DNA of 48,222 nucleotides. Origin: Emticicia agri (lineage in GTDB: Bacteria; Bacteroidota; Bacteroidia; Cytophagales; Spirosomataceae). This document shows positions 1-8,358 of this stretch, piece by piece. Within the stretch, counting starts at the first letter, position 1, and every line of letters begins with the position of its first letter. The notes under the pieces were generated by a model, which searched no databases, was not told the origin of the DNA, and saw only the letters and a program-made list of their open reading frames with translations. Position numbers and translations under genes: made by a program. Location of the stretch: NCBI GenBank assembly GCA_945860265.1, contig CAMAQF010000024.1, forward strand, positions 1 through 48,222, written 5' to 3'.

Positions 1-514
1 TATTCGTCCCTACAATTACCTGCATGGTACTCAGCATTTAGACATCTACGGACATCCTAGGGTGTTAGCTCAACTTAAACGTGAGTTTGCTTACGCTTTT
101 GAAGAACAAAAATATCCAGGCGTACCATTGATTAATGTGCATGAAATTGCGGGTCATCAGGCGTTTAAAGTCAAAGATAAGATTTTTACGCCTATTGAAG
201 TACTTCATCATCGTTTGCCAGTTTTAGGCTTCAGAATCCAAGATTTTACTTATATCACTGATGTAAATTCTATTTCTGATCAAGAATTAAAAAAGGTTTA
301 TGGCTCAAAATTATTAGTATTAGGGGCTTTACAACGTGTGAAACATATTTCCCATTTTACACTTGATGAAGCGATTGAAGTTGCCCAGAAAGTAAATGCC
401 GATATGACTTATTTTACCCATATCAGCCACAAAATGGGTTTGCATAATGAAGTCGAAAAAGAACTTCCGCCCAATATTAGATTGGCTTATGATGGTTTGA
501 GGGTGAAGATATAA
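1..514 (+). CDS. MBL-fold metallohydrolase, 3' part only
   Basis: The frame is open from the left edge (first complete codon at base 2) through a TAA at 512-514, so the 5' end lies outside the window. The GTG at 62 is only an internal valine. The visible 170 codons match the C-terminal half of PhnP/YycJ-like metallo-beta-lactamase hydrolases: a strand ending in ITDVNS supplies a metal-binding Asp, and THISHKMGLH near the C-terminus supplies the late His residues. The N-terminal HxHxDH motif that would settle the family is missing. Likely a phosphodiesterase acting on small cyclic phosphate or nucleotide substrates; the substrate cannot be told from this part. The next gene starts 132 bases downstream. 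Confidence 0.85.
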   Translation, partial: IRPYNYLHGTQHLDIYGHPRVLAQLKREFAYAFEEQKYPGVPLINVHEIAGHQAFKVKDKIFTPIEVLHHRLPVLGFRIQDFTYITDVNSISDQELKKVYGSKLLVLGALQRVKHISHFTLDEAIEVAQKVNADMTYFTHISHKMGLHNEVEKELPPNIRLAYDGLRVKI

Positions 515-606
515 ATATTCTTTGATTTAAAATCTTATATATATTATTGTTGCAGAAAGATGACCGAAAAGTGGAATAATGCCGTATTTATAACACAATA
601 AAATTG

Positions 607-614
607 TACTTTTG
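607..614 (+). promoter_or_regulatory. Possible -7 element for the VRR-NUC gene
   Basis: TACTTTTG fits the Bacteroidota -7 consensus TAnnTTTG and lies 32 bases before the ATG at 647. No convincing TTTG -33 box is present at the right spacing, so this is a weak call. Confidence 0.3.
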
Positions 615-646
615 GAAGTATTTTACGTCATAGAATCCTACAAAGA

Positions 647-2419
647 ATGGCAATTGAACAAACTCCCAAAAACGAACTTCCTCCAAAATATTATCTCGAA
701 TACTTCAATTATGTACTGGATTTTGTACAGGAAAAATACCGCCATATCTTGAAAGAGGATGAATGGCGTTTCTTGCGAAAATACTATTGTTTGAGTGAAG
801 ATGCCCAGTGTCTTTTTATTCGTTTTTCAAATAGACGTGGATTGTTTTTTCGAGTTAATAAATTGTCTTATAGTGAATTAAATGATATTCCTTCATTACT
901 AAATGAATTGATTGAACGAGAATTTATTGAAAATCTTAACCCAGAAAAACACAAAACATTTAGTAAAGAAATCTTAGGTGTTTGCACTACGAAAGAATTA
1001 GTAGGGCAATTCCAAGAACCTGTTTCTAAATTGCTAACAGACAAGAAACTAAGCTATAAAAAACTCAAAAAAGAAAAACTCGTAGAGGTAATTTTACAAG
1101 ATTTTGAACTAAATGAAATCGTAAAAATACTCAATAATTTTGAGCCAATCATTAAAGTGTGCTTTGAGTATGAAGTAACTTTTATGAAGTTTTTATTTTT
1201 TGGAAATCGCTACCTTGATATGACCGAGTTTGTGATGCGTGATATGGGTTTCGTACAATTTATAAACCATGATGATGATAAACTTGTAGCTCGATTTACT
1301 ACCCGAAAAGATGCCGAAGATAAATGGCTTATCACCGACCAAAATGATCTATTTTATCAATTAAAAGATGCCGCTCCCGCACTTGAAGTTTACGACTGGT
1401 TTATGAATTTTGCTGATTCTGTGAATGATTTAAGCGAAGTCGCAAAACCTTCTTACGAACGTTTGATTATCAAAGTGGCTACTTTTTTGGAGAAAAGTAA
1501 ACTCTTTGATGAAGCAATCTTAGTTTACCGTCTTACCGAGCAAGTTCCTTCAAGAGAGCGGCAAGTACGAACACTTCAAAAATTAAATCATACCGACGAA
1601 GCATTTTCTTTGTGTCAGCAAATGATTGAGTATCCCAAAAATGCCGACGAAAAATTTTATGCAATTGACTATCTTAATAAACTTAATACCAAAAAACGAA
1701 CTAAGAAAAGTACAACATCTTGGCTGCATCAAGCTGAATCAATTACGATTTCTATTGATTTCAGGCATCAAGTCGAAATGGGCGTGGTTGATTATTATCA
1801 TCAAGAGGGTAAATTGGCAGTATTTGCAGAAAATCATCTTTGGCGAGCCATTTTTGGCTTAGTATTTTGGGATATTGTCTTCGACCCAAGTTTAGTTGCT
1901 TTTCACCACCCGTTCCAACGTAGGCCTTCTGATTTGTATTTACCAGATTTTTATGAAAAACGTAAAGATTTAATCATAAGTCATTTAGAAAGTTTTAACA
2001 ATGTCCAAGATTTACTGATTTATATGGGACAGCAGTATGAATCAAATTTTGGTATCGCTAATCCTTTTGTGGTTTGGTTAGAGCAGATTTGGTTAATTGT
2101 TAGAAAAGCGGTCGAGTTGATAGAATTTGAAGCTATGAAAAAAATACTTCACGAAATGTCGAAAAATCTGGTAGAGAATTTACGTGGTTTTCCTGACCTT
2201 TTCTTGTGGGATGATACCTCAGTAGATAACGTTGCTGGTGGATATTGTTTTGTAGAAGTAAAATCACCGACCGATAATTTATCTAATCAACAGCTTTCTT
2301 GGTTACAGTATTTTCAAGAAATCGGTGTAAATGCTAAAGTTTTACGGGTTTATTGGAAAGAAAATGATACATTAGAAATGGAAAATAGTCAACCGCCGAC
2401 AGACGAAAGCTCGGAGTAG
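647..2419 (+). CDS. FAN1-like VRR-NUC domain nuclease
   Basis: A 590-residue protein. The last ~120 residues carry a VRR-NUC (PD-(D/E)xK superfamily) nuclease core: FPDLFLW contributes Asp517, and FVEVK contributes Glu537 and Lys539, followed by the helix LSNQQLSWLQYF typical of FAN1. The N-terminal part (YYLEYFNYVLDFV and onward) and the middle helical region resemble bacterial FAN1 homologues, which are of similar length (about 560 residues). Family members are structure-selective 5' flap endonucleases/exonucleases linked to interstrand crosslink repair. The assignment rests on motif and architecture. The ATG at 647 follows a possible -7 element at 607-614. It appears monocistronic. It is cytosolic: no signal peptide or membrane segment is seen. 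Confidence 0.85.
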   Translation: MAIEQTPKNELPPKYYLEYFNYVLDFVQEKYRHILKEDEWRFLRKYYCLSEDAQCLFIRFSNRRGLFFRVNKLSYSELNDIPSLLNELIEREFIENLNPEKHKTFSKEILGVCTTKELVGQFQEPVSKLLTDKKLSYKKLKKEKLVEVILQDFELNEIVKILNNFEPIIKVCFEYEVTFMKFLFFGNRYLDMTEFVMRDMGFVQFINHDDDKLVARFTTRKDAEDKWLITDQNDLFYQLKDAAPALEVYDWFMNFADSVNDLSEVAKPSYERLIIKVATFLEKSKLFDEAILVYRLTEQVPSRERQVRTLQKLNHTDEAFSLCQQMIEYPKNADEKFYAIDYLNKLNTKKRTKKSTTSWLHQAESITISIDFRHQVEMGVVDYYHQEGKLAVFAENHLWRAIFGLVFWDIVFDPSLVAFHHPFQRRPSDLYLPDFYEKRKDLIISHLESFNNVQDLLIYMGQQYESNFGIANPFVVWLEQIWLIVRKAVELIEFEAMKKILHEMSKNLVENLRGFPDLFLWDDTSVDNVAGGYCFVEVKSPTDNLSNQQLSWLQYFQEIGVNAKVLRVYWKENDTLEMENSQPPTDESSE

Positions 2420-2586
2420 AATTTTTAATCAACAAATTGAAATTTTTAGAATAATTATACTTTGATGATTAACAGGAGAGGTTTTATCTAAAAAGTTGCC
2501 CTTGCGTCGGGATTGATTATGTTTTCTAAAAAAAATTTAGCTTTTATTTAAGAAACTAAAAAACTCATCCTCGCTTTGGTCGTTTT

Positions 2587-2802
2587 GTGAAATTAGTGTT
2601 TTGTTTAAATTTTAAACCACATCAACTAGAATTGATGCGTTTGGGCACAGAAAAAGTGTTTGGAGAGGTGAAAATGATAGAAGGTAACTTTGGTTATCTG
2701 ATTACAAGTGGGAAAGATGAAAAAGGAATGATTGATATGAAGTTTATTAATGCTATTAAGCATTCGGCTGAAAGTGGTCAAACGGCGAAGATTGAAATGT
2801 AA
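2587..2802 (+). CDS. Small hypothetical protein
   Basis: An ORF of up to 71 codons, starting with GTG at 2587 or, giving 56 residues, with ATG at 2632. The composition looks protein-like (GNFGYLITSGKDEKG, then a charged helix), the frame is followed four bases later by a strong hairpin terminator, and no longer frame competes on either strand. I do not recognise the family. It could equally be the 3' remnant of a decayed gene, because the sequence upstream of 2587 in this frame is full of stops. Confidence 0.4.
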   Translation: MKLVFCLNFKPHQLELMRLGTEKVFGEVKMIEGNFGYLITSGKDEKGMIDMKFINAIKHSAESGQTAKIEM

Positions 2803-2804
2803 AA

Positions 2805-2847
2805 GAAGAAACTCAAGTTAAAAAATAACCTGAGTTTCTTCGTTTTT
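2805..2847 (+). terminator. Hairpin terminator after the small ORF
   Basis: GAAGAAACTCA (2805-2815) pairs perfectly with TGAGTTTCTTC (2831-2841); after one mismatch GTT/AAC extends the stem around a 7-base loop, and TTTTT follows at 2843-2847. The left flank is A-rich, so it can also stop transcription from the HU gene on the other strand. Confidence 0.85.
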
Positions 2848-2927
2848 AGGGTAACAGCAAATTTTATTTTGGGTTCAACGATAATTATTTTGAGGTTTCA
2901 AAGCTTTAGATCAGTAGCTTTAAATTG

Positions 2928-3194
2928 TCATTTACTAAGAAAATACTTTGATGGTTTGAAAGAAGGTATAAAATGTTCTGCTAAATCAACGGTTTGTTTT
3001 TGCTTTATAAGCTGTACTTTTTTAGCTGCTCTTCTTTTAGTTGTGAAAGTACCAAATCCTTTGAAGGTAATTTTGTTTCCGTTGGCTATTTCATCTTTGA
3101 TTAATGCAAAAAGTGCTTCGGTAATCACCGAAACTTCTGTCGTATCTATTTTATTGACGCGACTAATTTGTAGAGTAAGGTCTGCTCGGGTCAT
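2928..3194 (-). CDS. HU-family DNA-binding protein
   Basis: An 88-residue protein with the complete HU/IHF fold: an N-terminal helical dimerisation half (MTRADLTLQISRVNKI), then FKGFGTFTTKRRAAKK, where the GFGTF turn leads into the beta arm, and a C-terminal FKPSKYF matching the family's usual PxFKPSxxLK ending. Length is normal (about 90). It is a nucleoid-associated protein that binds and bends DNA as a dimer. It is alone between the small ORF and the LytTR regulator, reads leftward, and ends about 80 bases from the bidirectional hairpin at 2805-2847. The usual proline of the DNA-intercalating arm is not obvious. Confidence 0.9.
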   Translation of the reverse strand: MTRADLTLQISRVNKIDTTEVSVITEALFALIKDEIANGNKITFKGFGTFTTKRRAAKKVQLIKQKQTVDLAEHFIPSFKPSKYFLSK

Positions 3195-3440
3195 TGATTG
3201 TTTTAAATTTTAAAGCAAAAGTTTATACTAAAAACTAAAAATGAATGTTGGTATTAATAAAGAAATCTTATTTTTTCTTGTTTTTTTACAATAAATACAA
3301 TTACTTAGTAATTCAAAAGTAATCTTGATTGTAAGTAAACACAAGTAAAAAAAAAGAAATTTATGAATCGTTTGATTTTGTAAGTGAAGCTCTTTTAATT
3401 GTACATGAAAAATTTTAAATAAGATTAAAACGCTCTTGAA

Positions 3441-4157
3441 ATGAGGATAAATACATTGATTGTTGATGACAACTTAGTTTGGCAAAAAATTATCAGCAAG
3501 TTTGTACAGCTGAATCCAATACTTAATTTGGTTGGAGTTTGCGGCTCTGCAATGGAAGCATATGCAAAGTTGGTTGATGGCGATATTGACTTATTGATTT
3601 GTGATATTGAGATGCCTGAAATGTCAGGGCTTCAATTTGTAAATAGCCTGCGAATAGCACCAATGGTAATATTTGTTTCGGCTCATCGCGACTATGCTCT
3701 GGACTGCTATGAAGTTTCTCCTGTCGATTTTCTTTTGAAGCCACTTGACCTTAACCGTTTTCTAAAAAGTATAGAAAAAGTACGACTTCGTTATCTTAAT
3801 CAAAATGAAATTGCTGAAATTGAGCCCTACTTTTTTATAAGAGAAAATTTAAATCATGTTCAAATACCATACAAGGATGTAATTTATATGAAAGCTCAAG
3901 AGAATTTTTTACAAATCGTAACATCCATAAAAAGTTTTCTTCCAATATTGTCTATCTCCAAAATGGAAGAGCAAATCAAAGGTGATAGATTTCTAAGGGT
4001 ACACCGCTCTTTTTTGGTAAATCGCTCTGAAATAAGTTTGATTGGGAAAAATGAAATTATACTTTCAAATGGGCTATCTATTCCTATTGGCGATCAGTAT
4101 CGCACACAAATTAATCGAAAACATTTGGACGGAAATTTAGTAACTAGAAATACCTAA
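3441..4157 (+). CDS. LytTR-family response regulator
   Basis: A 238-residue two-domain regulator. Residues 1-120 form a receiver: acidic pair Asp9-Asp10, phospho-acceptor Asp55 in CDIEMPEMSG, and Lys100 in FLLKP. Residues ~130-235 form a LytTR DNA-binding domain (DVIYMKAQENFLQI, FLRVHRSFLVN, SIPIGDQYR). Members bind direct repeats upstream of target promoters after phosphorylation. Its TAA stop abuts the ATG of the following TPR sensor kinase, so the two form an operon and presumably a cognate pair. LytTR regulators classically pair with LytS-type kinases; here the partner has a HisKA/HATPase core, an arrangement seen in Bacteroidota. Confidence 0.93.
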   Translation: MRINTLIVDDNLVWQKIISKFVQLNPILNLVGVCGSAMEAYAKLVDGDIDLLICDIEMPEMSGLQFVNSLRIAPMVIFVSAHRDYALDCYEVSPVDFLLKPLDLNRFLKSIEKVRLRYLNQNEIAEIEPYFFIRENLNHVQIPYKDVIYMKAQENFLQIVTSIKSFLPILSISKMEEQIKGDRFLRVHRSFLVNRSEISLIGKNEIILSNGLSIPIGDQYRTQINRKHLDGNLVTRNT

Positions 4158-5219
4158 ATGATGTTTTTTATGTTGAATAATTGTTTAAAATTTTGGTTAA
4201 AATTTAAGCTGAGTTTATGGATATTTTTTTGTTATGTCCCTGAAATTGTGACTGCACAAGATATTCCTTCATTAAAGGCAAGTTTGTCTTCAATAAAAGT
4301 AGATTCAACTCGAAGTAGGCTCTTATATGAATTGGGAATGGCCTACGAACGAACTTATCCTGATTCTTCATTTTATTTTATCAACCAATCTTTGCAACTT
4401 TCAAATAGTACTAATAATACATTTGGCGTTGCAAGAGCGATGTATGGGCTGGGTTATATTAATATGTATTATGCAAAAGATGAAACCAAGGCCTTAGCGT
4501 GGTTTAATAAGTCAATTGCAATCTCAAAAAAAAATAACATCTATCTTTATCTCTCTAAAAGCTACTTTATTATTGGTATAATTTCAGATAATCAGCGAAT
4601 TGGAAATTCCTTAGAACTTTACAACAAGTCCTTGTTTTTTGCTAAAAAAGCAAAAAATTGGGGTGCCAAAAATGATGTTTTTTCAATTTTAAGTATATAT
4701 TTCTTTAAATTACGTAAATATAATGAAGCTGAGAGGTATATTATATTAGCAATGGAGGAAAGTCAAAAAAACGATTTGGATGTGTGGTTTTCTAATGGCG
4801 TGGATTATTGTAATTTATTACTTTTTCAGAAAAAAGACGCTCAAGCCATTGATTTTGCAAAAAAAATGCAAACTGAAAAGCAAAGATTAAAAAAAAATAT
4901 TGGGGAGTTTGTTTACTTAAATGATATAGGCAGATTAGAAACTATTCTGAAAAATTACTCAGAAGCTGAAAAATCCTATTTACTAAGTCTTTCAATAGAA
5001 AAAGCCAAACCCAAAGTTGATACTTTTCATTTGTATTTTATTTTCAGAAACTTAGAAGGATTATACAGGCAGCAAGGAGATTACAAAAAAGCCTATCAAG
5101 CCAGTAAAGATTTTTTGGAAGTTACCCTTTGGCTGAAAAACAAAACCCAGACCCAAGATAGTAAATTACAAATGACTAAATTGAAAGCCAATTTTGATAT
5201 TGAGAAAAAAGAAAGTTAA
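4158..5219 (+). CDS. TPR sensor part of the split histidine kinase
   Basis: The first 353 codons of the split kinase. The N-terminus (FWLKFKLSLWIFFCYVP, ending EIVTAQ) is a signal peptide, giving a periplasmic domain of roughly seven TPR-like helix pairs (ARAMYGLGYINMYYA, ISKSYFIIGII, LEGLYRQQGDYKKAYQ). Its C-terminus FDIEKKES is where such kinases enter the linker leading to the membrane helix. Translation would release a soluble exported TPR protein that cannot signal by itself. The start abuts the LytTR regulator's stop codon; an alternative ATG lies at 4161. Confidence 0.75.
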   Translation: MMFFMLNNCLKFWLKFKLSLWIFFCYVPEIVTAQDIPSLKASLSSIKVDSTRSRLLYELGMAYERTYPDSSFYFINQSLQLSNSTNNTFGVARAMYGLGYINMYYAKDETKALAWFNKSIAISKKNNIYLYLSKSYFIIGIISDNQRIGNSLELYNKSLFFAKKAKNWGAKNDVFSILSIYFFKLRKYNEAERYIILAMEESQKNDLDVWFSNGVDYCNLLLFQKKDAQAIDFAKKMQTEKQRLKKNIGEFVYLNDIGRLETILKNYSEAEKSYLLSLSIEKAKPKVDTFHLYFIFRNLEGLYRQQGDYKKAYQASKDFLEVTLWLKNKTQTQDSKLQMTKLKANFDIEKKES

Positions 5220-5354
5220 ATTGCACTTTTAGAAACAAAACAAAAACAACAGCGAGTTTTACTGATAGCAATTAGTATTATAGCAACAATGCTTTCTGCT
5301 TTTTTGTTTTTTTTGCAAGAAAATAAACAAAAAATTTAACTTCAAAAAGAAGCC

Positions 5355-6053
5355 TTGAGCGAATTGAATTCTACTAAAGATAGGCTTTTTGCCATACTTT
5401 CTCATGATTTGCGTTCACCCGTAGCAATCTTAAAAAACAGCTTAATGTTGATTAAATGGGGAGCCTTGAGTCAAAGCGAATTTGCCGAGTTAACGAATCG
5501 ATTAAATATTCAGCTTATAAACGTAAGCAATATTTTAGATAATGCCATAAATTGGGCAATGTCACAGATGGAAGGTTTAAAGCCTAAAGTCATAAAACTG
5601 AATGTGTCTGAAATTATCGAAGAAAAAATTGTAACGTTACTGTCAACGCAACGAGCAAAGCAAATCAAAATTCAAAACCAAGTTTCGCCAATTGCAGAGG
5701 TAATCTTTGATAAAAATAATTTTCAAATTGTCACTAATAATTTATTACAAAACGCTTTGAAATTTACTAATTTTGGTGGAAATATTGTGTTTAATTTAAT
5801 AAATGAAAATAATTTAGTTATCGTCTCAATTTCAGACGATGGAGTAGGAATAGCCGAAGATAAACTAAAAACCCTGTTTGAGTTAGGAAAAAATGACTCA
5901 ACTTTAGGGACATCAAAAGAGCAAGGTACTGGTTTGGGCTTGCTATTGGTAAAAGAATTAGTTGAACTGAATGGTGGAAAATTAAGCATTGAAAGTAAAC
6001 TTGGGCATGGAACAACTTTTTATATCAAGTGTCCTGCTATTATAGATGTTTAG
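5355..6053 (+). CDS. Histidine kinase catalytic part of the split sensor
   Basis: The downstream fragment holds a complete kinase core: H-box ILSHDLRSP, N-box NLLQNALKF, G1 DDGVGI and G2 GTGLGL, all intact. It lies in the same frame as the TPR part. No ATG is well placed: the only start codon near the coil is TTG at 5355, preceded by an A/G-rich stretch. If translated it would be a soluble cytosolic kinase without its sensor. The intact motifs indicate either very recent inactivation or continued selection on this half. Its TAG stop overlaps by four bases the end of the convergent FUSC gene. Confidence 0.75.
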   Translation: MSELNSTKDRLFAILSHDLRSPVAILKNSLMLIKWGALSQSEFAELTNRLNIQLINVSNILDNAINWAMSQMEGLKPKVIKLNVSEIIEEKIVTLLSTQRAKQIKIQNQVSPIAEVIFDKNNFQIVTNNLLQNALKFTNFGGNIVFNLINENNLVIVSISDDGVGIAEDKLKTLFELGKNDSTLGTSKEQGTGLGLLLVKELVELNGGKLSIESKLGHGTTFYIKCPAIIDV

Positions 6054-8221
6054 AGTTCAATTTGCTGCGAAATTTTACAAATATCGTAGGCCACTTTCTG
6101 AATATTTATAAATTGTTCAGTAATCAAAATCATGCTTTCATCTGATTCTTCAAGCGGATGGTTTTTTACTTTTAAAAGTTGAATATTTTGTTTTACCACA
6201 TACTCACTTTTTTCGATGATTTTTATGGCTTCCTTCAGCAAAACCTCTGTATTTTGAGAAATTTCTTCTGTAGCATCGAAGTTTGGAAGTGTATCAAAAT
6301 GCTCTCTCGAATATAATGCAAGCGTAGCTACGTAGGATGAAAGAAGGTGGTTTAATACCGAAAACTTATGTAGCTCTTTGATACTTATCTGTTTATGCTT
6401 TGGTTCAGAAACCATCCTTTGAATCCCAGAAGCTAAGTTGGCACTTCGCACAAAAACCTCTTTTCTCACAATCTTATATGGCACTCGTTGGTAATCTCTG
6501 CCAAAATATATCTGCGAAACTTGATGATAATAAGCCAAATTGGCTTCTAGCATTTCAATTAAGGTATTTTTTAGCTTTTTGTGTTCCCAATGTGGTAATA
6601 AAACATAACTTCCAAAAAACGCCAGTCCGCCACCAATTGCTGTATCATAAACTCTCTCAATAAGTAAAGCATGGCCTCCCATTCCCAAAAAATCAAACAA
6701 AATCAATATAAAAGGAGTCATAAAAACTACGCTGACGAGATAGGTTTTTCGTTGAAAACTATAAGTGCCGAGCATACAAATCAATAAAATTCCGAAAAGC
6801 CAGTATTTATCAGTTACATAATTTAAAATGAGTATTTCAATCAAAGCACCACCAATTGTACCGAAAAGCCTATCAAGATTTCGTTCTTTGGTGAGGCTGT
6901 AGGAAGGTTTCATAATCACCATGATAGTCAGGAGAATCCAATTGCTGTGTAAAAGTTGCGTTGATTGAGAAATAATAAAACCAACGAGCATCATGCCCGA
7001 AACTCTAAGTGCATACCTAAAGTTTTCTGATTTTAAGTTAAGATTATCCAGAAAAATATTGATGTTATATACTTGACTTGTGGTGAAAGCCGTAGTTTGA
7101 ACATCATTTCTTGATAGTTTTTTCTGCTCTTTTGCACTAAAATAGCCTTTTATTTTCTTAATTCGATTGAAAATATTCTCAATATTTACCTCAATGTTTT
7201 TCAAAGCTTGCAGCCCAATTATTGAGATTGATTCATCTTTGGTATTAAATGTTTCAATTTTTGCTTTTAGGGCGTGTAGTTTTCGGGTTAAAAGTTGATT
7301 GAATTCGGGTTTACTGCCATCTTTCAAAGATTCGCTGATTTCTTCAATTTGTTCTGACAAAAGGTTTAGAATATGTTCAAAATCAACCAAAACTCCTGTA
7401 TGGTCAAATTGTTTGTGTAGTTTTTGATAATTATAAAAAGTTGACATAATTTGTTCGTATAAATCGACTATATCAACAAAAATTGCTAATAGGAGTCGCC
7501 CTTCTTGCGAGTTTTCCTGTATAATTTTAGGGTTTTTCAAAAGTTGCTCCCTTACAGTATCAAGTTTTTCGTTGACTGATATTTGAGCTTCTATTAGTTT
7601 TGTATAGTTTTCGTCGTAGTCCATTTCTTCTTTATAAAATCCTGCTTTGATTCGCAAAAAAGCGGCGATTTCGGAGATAGATTCGGCCAAAGAAAGCCTT
7701 GCCAAACGATAGGGCATAATTTGGTAAATAGATAAACTGAATAAAGCGTACCAAATTCCACCAAAAAAAATATGGAGCGAATAAAGTAAAATTTCGTTTA
7801 TTGGGCGAACATCATCAATGCCAATAATCATAACCAACAATGCGGCCACGCCAATAGAGGCTGCCCGTGGACCAAAAACATAAAGCATTGAGCATAAGAA
7901 GCTTAACCCAATTACAAACGCACCGAGTGAGTACACTGAAAGCCCAACAAAACTGGTAAGTAGCGAAATAATTGTCACCAAGCCAATGGTCAGAAACATG
8001 CTATTTCGGCGATGAGAAATAGGGCCTGGTGCATCAGCAATACTTGCACAAACTGCACCCAACGAAAATGAAATGCCTATTTTCAGTAAATCAAATTGAG
8101 CAAGAACTAAGCTCGGAATTACAACTCCAAACGTTATTCTGAGTCCATCACCGAAGTATTGACTAAGAATGAATCCTTTGACGTTGCTAGGAATTTCCTT
8201 TGGTGAAAAATTGATTTCCAT
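6050..8221 (-). CDS. FUSC/YccS-family inner membrane protein
   Basis: A 723-residue protein with two blocks of membrane helices: six or so at residues ~20-170 (including FGGIWYALFSLSIYQIMPYRL) and a second block at ~395-530 (MMLVGFIISQSTQLLHSNWILLTIMVIMKPSYSLT, RLFGTIGGALIE). Soluble helical regions follow each block. NWILLTIMVI..PSY..T..R...R..GT..G is the FUSC (fusaric acid resistance-like) signature also present in E. coli YccS/YhfK, and the length is typical. Members are thought to be efflux-related; the substrate is unknown. It is convergent with the split kinase, with stop codons overlapping by four bases and no room for a terminator. Confidence 0.85.
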   Translation of the reverse strand: MEINFSPKEIPSNVKGFILSQYFGDGLRITFGVVIPSLVLAQFDLLKIGISFSLGAVCASIADAPGPISHRRNSMFLTIGLVTIISLLTSFVGLSVYSLGAFVIGLSFLCSMLYVFGPRAASIGVAALLVMIIGIDDVRPINEILLYSLHIFFGGIWYALFSLSIYQIMPYRLARLSLAESISEIAAFLRIKAGFYKEEMDYDENYTKLIEAQISVNEKLDTVREQLLKNPKIIQENSQEGRLLLAIFVDIVDLYEQIMSTFYNYQKLHKQFDHTGVLVDFEHILNLLSEQIEEISESLKDGSKPEFNQLLTRKLHALKAKIETFNTKDESISIIGLQALKNIEVNIENIFNRIKKIKGYFSAKEQKKLSRNDVQTTAFTTSQVYNINIFLDNLNLKSENFRYALRVSGMMLVGFIISQSTQLLHSNWILLTIMVIMKPSYSLTKERNLDRLFGTIGGALIEILILNYVTDKYWLFGILLICMLGTYSFQRKTYLVSVVFMTPFILILFDFLGMGGHALLIERVYDTAIGGGLAFFGSYVLLPHWEHKKLKNTLIEMLEANLAYYHQVSQIYFGRDYQRVPYKIVRKEVFVRSANLASGIQRMVSEPKHKQISIKELHKFSVLNHLLSSYVATLALYSREHFDTLPNFDATEEISQNTEVLLKEAIKIIEKSEYVVKQNIQLLKVKNHPLEESDESMILITEQFINIQKVAYDICKISQQIEL

Positions 8222-8358
8222 GCTAAAAATTGAGTTTTATTTTTTCTAAAGTTGTTGGTAGAGTCTGAACTTACCGAATTTGAATACTTCTATTTAATAA
8301 TGAAAACAGAGCGTAGATGCAAACGGTAACTGAGCGAAGCCTTAAAGAATTGTCAAAG

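Larger units (their letters stand above)
4158..6053 (+). pseudogene. TPR sensor histidine kinase interrupted by two TAA codons
   Basis: Read as one frame from the ATG at 4158 to the TAG at 6051-6053, this encodes a typical Bacteroidota TPR-histidine kinase of about 630 residues: signal peptide, TPRs, a short coiled segment, one membrane helix, a second coil, then HisKA and HATPase. The frame is intact except for TAA at 5217-5219 and TAA at 5337-5339. The stretch between them (5220-5336) still translates sensibly (IALLETKQKQQ, then the hydrophobic helix VLLIAISIIATMLSAFLFF). Both stops sit where the family usually has Glu. One base change at each site (from GAA, CAA or AAA) would explain them. 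There are no frameshifts, so the damage is recent, or the gene is now expressed as pieces. See the separate entries for the two large fragments. Confidence 0.75.

Noticed and set aside
2869..3213. 114-codon plus-strand ORF
   Set aside because: It is the antisense shadow of the HU gene, which has clear family motifs on the minus strand.
5217..5339. A reassigned TAA codon (alternative genetic code) explaining the split kinase
   Set aside because: Most genes in the window end at TAA with sensible C-termini (LytTR, argS, cytochrome c, T9SS proteins), so TAA is a normal stop here.
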